A DNA stretch of 64,000 nt from Hornefia porci (GTDB lineage Bacteria > Bacillota > Clostridia > Peptostreptococcales > Anaerovoracaceae). The notes under the pieces are model-generated. The model searched no databases. It was not told where the DNA came from and saw only the letters and a program-made list of their open reading frames with translations. The position numbers and the translations under genes were made by a program. Position 1 is the stretch's first letter, and every line of letters begins with the position of its first letter. Below are positions 62,737 through 64,000 of the stretch, in pieces. The DNA lies in assembly GCF_001940235.1 (NCBI RefSeq), contig NZ_MJIE01000001.1, forward strand, positions 2,294,001-2,358,000, given 5' to 3'.

Positions 62737-64000
62737 TTTGAGAACCACCAAGAATCCGATGCCGGAGCAGGATCCGAATGTCCGCAACAAGAACTTTCTG
62801 GAGGTAACCCTGGGCTATACTCCGGAGCAGGCGATCAGCGAGGCGATGAGATGCGTCCGGTGCAGAAAGAAACCCTGCATGTCCGGATGTCCGGTCATGA
62901 TTAAGATTCCTGATTTTGTGGCAAAGGTCGCAGAGGGAGACTTCGAGGCGGCGTACCAGATCATCAGCGAGGACAGTTCCCTTCCTGCGATCTGCGGACG
63001 TGTCTGCCCGCAGGAGAACCAGTGTGAGGGCGAGTGTGTCCGCGGCGTCAAGGGCGAGCCGGTTTCCATCGGCCGTCTGGAGCGCTTTGTTGCGGACTGG
63101 CACGCGGCGAACTATGGCGACGAGGAGATTCCGAAGGCAGAGAGCAACGGCCATAAGGTTGCGATTATCGGAGCGGGCCCTGCGGGACTGGCGTGCGCCG
63201 GCGATCTGATCAACAAAGGCTATGAGGTGACGGTCTTCGAGAGTCTGCACAAGACCGGCGGCGTGCTGGTGTACGGTATTCCGCAGTTCCGTCTGCCGAA
63301 GGAAATTGTGGCTGCAGAGGTGTCCAAGCTGGAGGCAAAGGGCGTCCGGTTCGTTACAGACGCCATCATCGGAAGGGCGATTACGGTAGATGAGCTGATC
63401 AGGGACGAGGGATATGAATCCGTATTCATCGGAACCGGCGCAGGTCTGCCGTCCTTCATGCATATTCCGGGAGAGAACCTGCTGGGCGTTGTCTCCGCGA
63501 ATGAGTACCTGACCAGAATCAATCTGATGAAGGCCTATAAAGACGAATATGATACGCCGATCATGCACCGCAAGCGCATCGCAGTCGTCGGAGGCGGAAA
63601 CGTCGCGATGGACGCCGCCAGATGTGCCAAGAGAATGGGCGCGGACGATGTGTACATCATTTACCGCCGGTCCGCGGATGAGATTCCCGCCAGAGCCGAG
63701 GAAATCCATCACGCGGTGGAGGAAGGAATTATCTTCCACTATCTGACGAATCCGGTCCGTATCCTGGACGACGGCAACGGCGACGTCAAGGGCATCGAAT
63801 GCGTTAAGATGGAACTGGGTGAGCCGGACGCCTCCGGCAGAAGACGCCCGGTTGAGATTAAAGGCTCCAACTTCGTCGAGGACGTGGATTACGTCATCAT
63901 GGCGATCGGAACCAAGCTGAACAAGCTGATTCTCGATACCACAGAGAATCTGGAGCCCAACGAGAGAGGCGGAATCGGGACCGACGAGAAGGCCAACACC
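62729..64000 (+). CDS. nfnB: NfnB / GltA-type NADPH oxidoreductase (3' end outside the window)
   Basis: The frame starts at ATG 62729 with AGGAGG at 62712-62717 and stays open through base 64000, so the 424 codons present are partial. It has the N-terminal double cluster domain (MRCVRCRKKPCMSGCP near residue 40, CGRVCPQENQCEGECV near residue 90), the FAD motif VAIIGAGPAGLACAGDL near residue 145, the second dinucleotide motif IAVVGGGNVAMDAARCAKRMG near residue 287, and VIMAIGTKLN near 390. This is the glutamate-synthase small-subunit-like large subunit of Nfn. It is translationally coupled to nfnA. The complex is expected in the cytoplasm, using ferredoxin reduced by the PFOR just upstream. 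Confidence 0.93.
   Translation, partial: MINLRTTKNPMPEQDPNVRNKNFLEVTLGYTPEQAISEAMRCVRCRKKPCMSGCPVMIKIPDFVAKVAEGDFEAAYQIISEDSSLPAICGRVCPQENQCEGECVRGVKGEPVSIGRLERFVADWHAANYGDEEIPKAESNGHKVAIIGAGPAGLACAGDLINKGYEVTVFESLHKTGGVLVYGIPQFRLPKEIVAAEVSKLEAKGVRFVTDAIIGRAITVDELIRDEGYESVFIGTGAGLPSFMHIPGENLLGVVSANEYLTRINLMKAYKDEYDTPIMHRKRIAVVGGGNVAMDAARCAKRMGADDVYIIYRRSADEIPARAEEIHHAVEEGIIFHYLTNPVRILDDGNGDVKGIECVKMELGEPDASGRRRPVEIKGSNFVEDVDYVIMAIGTKLNKLILDTTENLEPNERGGIGTDEKANT

Overview
The window is 64 kb of a Clostridia-type Firmicutes chromosome. This rests on the 16S/23S sequences, AGGAGG-type ribosome binding sites, TTGACA/TATAAT promoters, a class III (Firmicutes) fructose-1,6-bisphosphatase, and the combination of pyruvate:ferredoxin oxidoreductase, Nfn transhydrogenase and arginine deiminase genes. 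My best guess is an amino-acid-fermenting anaerobe near the Eubacteriales family XIII / Anaerovoracaceae; that placement is from memory of 16S and gene content and was not computed. No phage, insertion sequence, integrase, CRISPR array or toxin-antitoxin gene was seen. Coding is dense, with many long antisense open frames that are only shadows of GC-rich genes.

Layout. 0-4 kb: the tail of a TetR regulator, a radical-SAM-like protein without its FeS cysteines, a C_GCAxxG_C_C protein, a HutD-membrane fusion and an MscL with a zinc ribbon. 4-11 kb: pyrG; a PhoB/PhoR pair behind a three-repeat Pho box; a THUMP RNA methyltransferase; and a MocR-type regulator lacking its PLP lysine. 11-22 kb: an arginine block made of the deiminase pathway (arcB-arcA-arcC, then arcD), divergent argG, and carAB, with ARG-box-like sites between argG and carA. 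22-26 kb: a U32 peptidase-family gene and an NhaC-type antiporter. 27-32 kb: an rRNA operon (16S, tRNA-Ile, 23S, 5S) with a textbook promoter and terminator. 32-42 kb: a second NhaC, then a housekeeping run (small membrane protein, tmk, holB, ricT, trmN6, DUF948-like, abrB, murA, fbp, tRNA-Arg). 42-51 kb: a third NhaC, then an accessory catabolic island. The island has an APC transporter operon flanked by two small membrane-protein genes, divergent from an AraC regulator, a glycerol-kinase-like FGGY kinase and a class V aminotransferase. 50-57 kb: a DUF3267 metalloprotease, a PurF-like protein without its N-terminal cysteine, a CBS/DHH pyrophosphatase, glycerate kinase, and bioY behind a BirA operator. 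57-64 kb: a redox operon of tandem RnfB-like polyferredoxin, pyruvate:ferredoxin oxidoreductase, NfnA and NfnB (cut by the window end).

How it fits together. Arginine is imported by ArcD and split to ornithine, ammonia, CO2 and ATP. carAB and pyrG draw on carbamoyl phosphate and UTP for pyrimidines. PFOR reduces ferredoxin, which the polyferredoxin may carry and Nfn can use to make NADPH. Three NhaC-family exchangers within 20 kb point to heavy use of Na+/H+ or related exchange.

The strongest candidates for something new are four: the degenerate MocR next to its presumed arginine operon; the cysteine-less radical SAM protein; the AraC/FGGY-kinase/aminotransferase/APC island, whose kinase has lost a glycerol-binding arginine; and the tandem RnfB-like polyferredoxin. 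All functional readings are inferences from sequence reading; no database search was possible.
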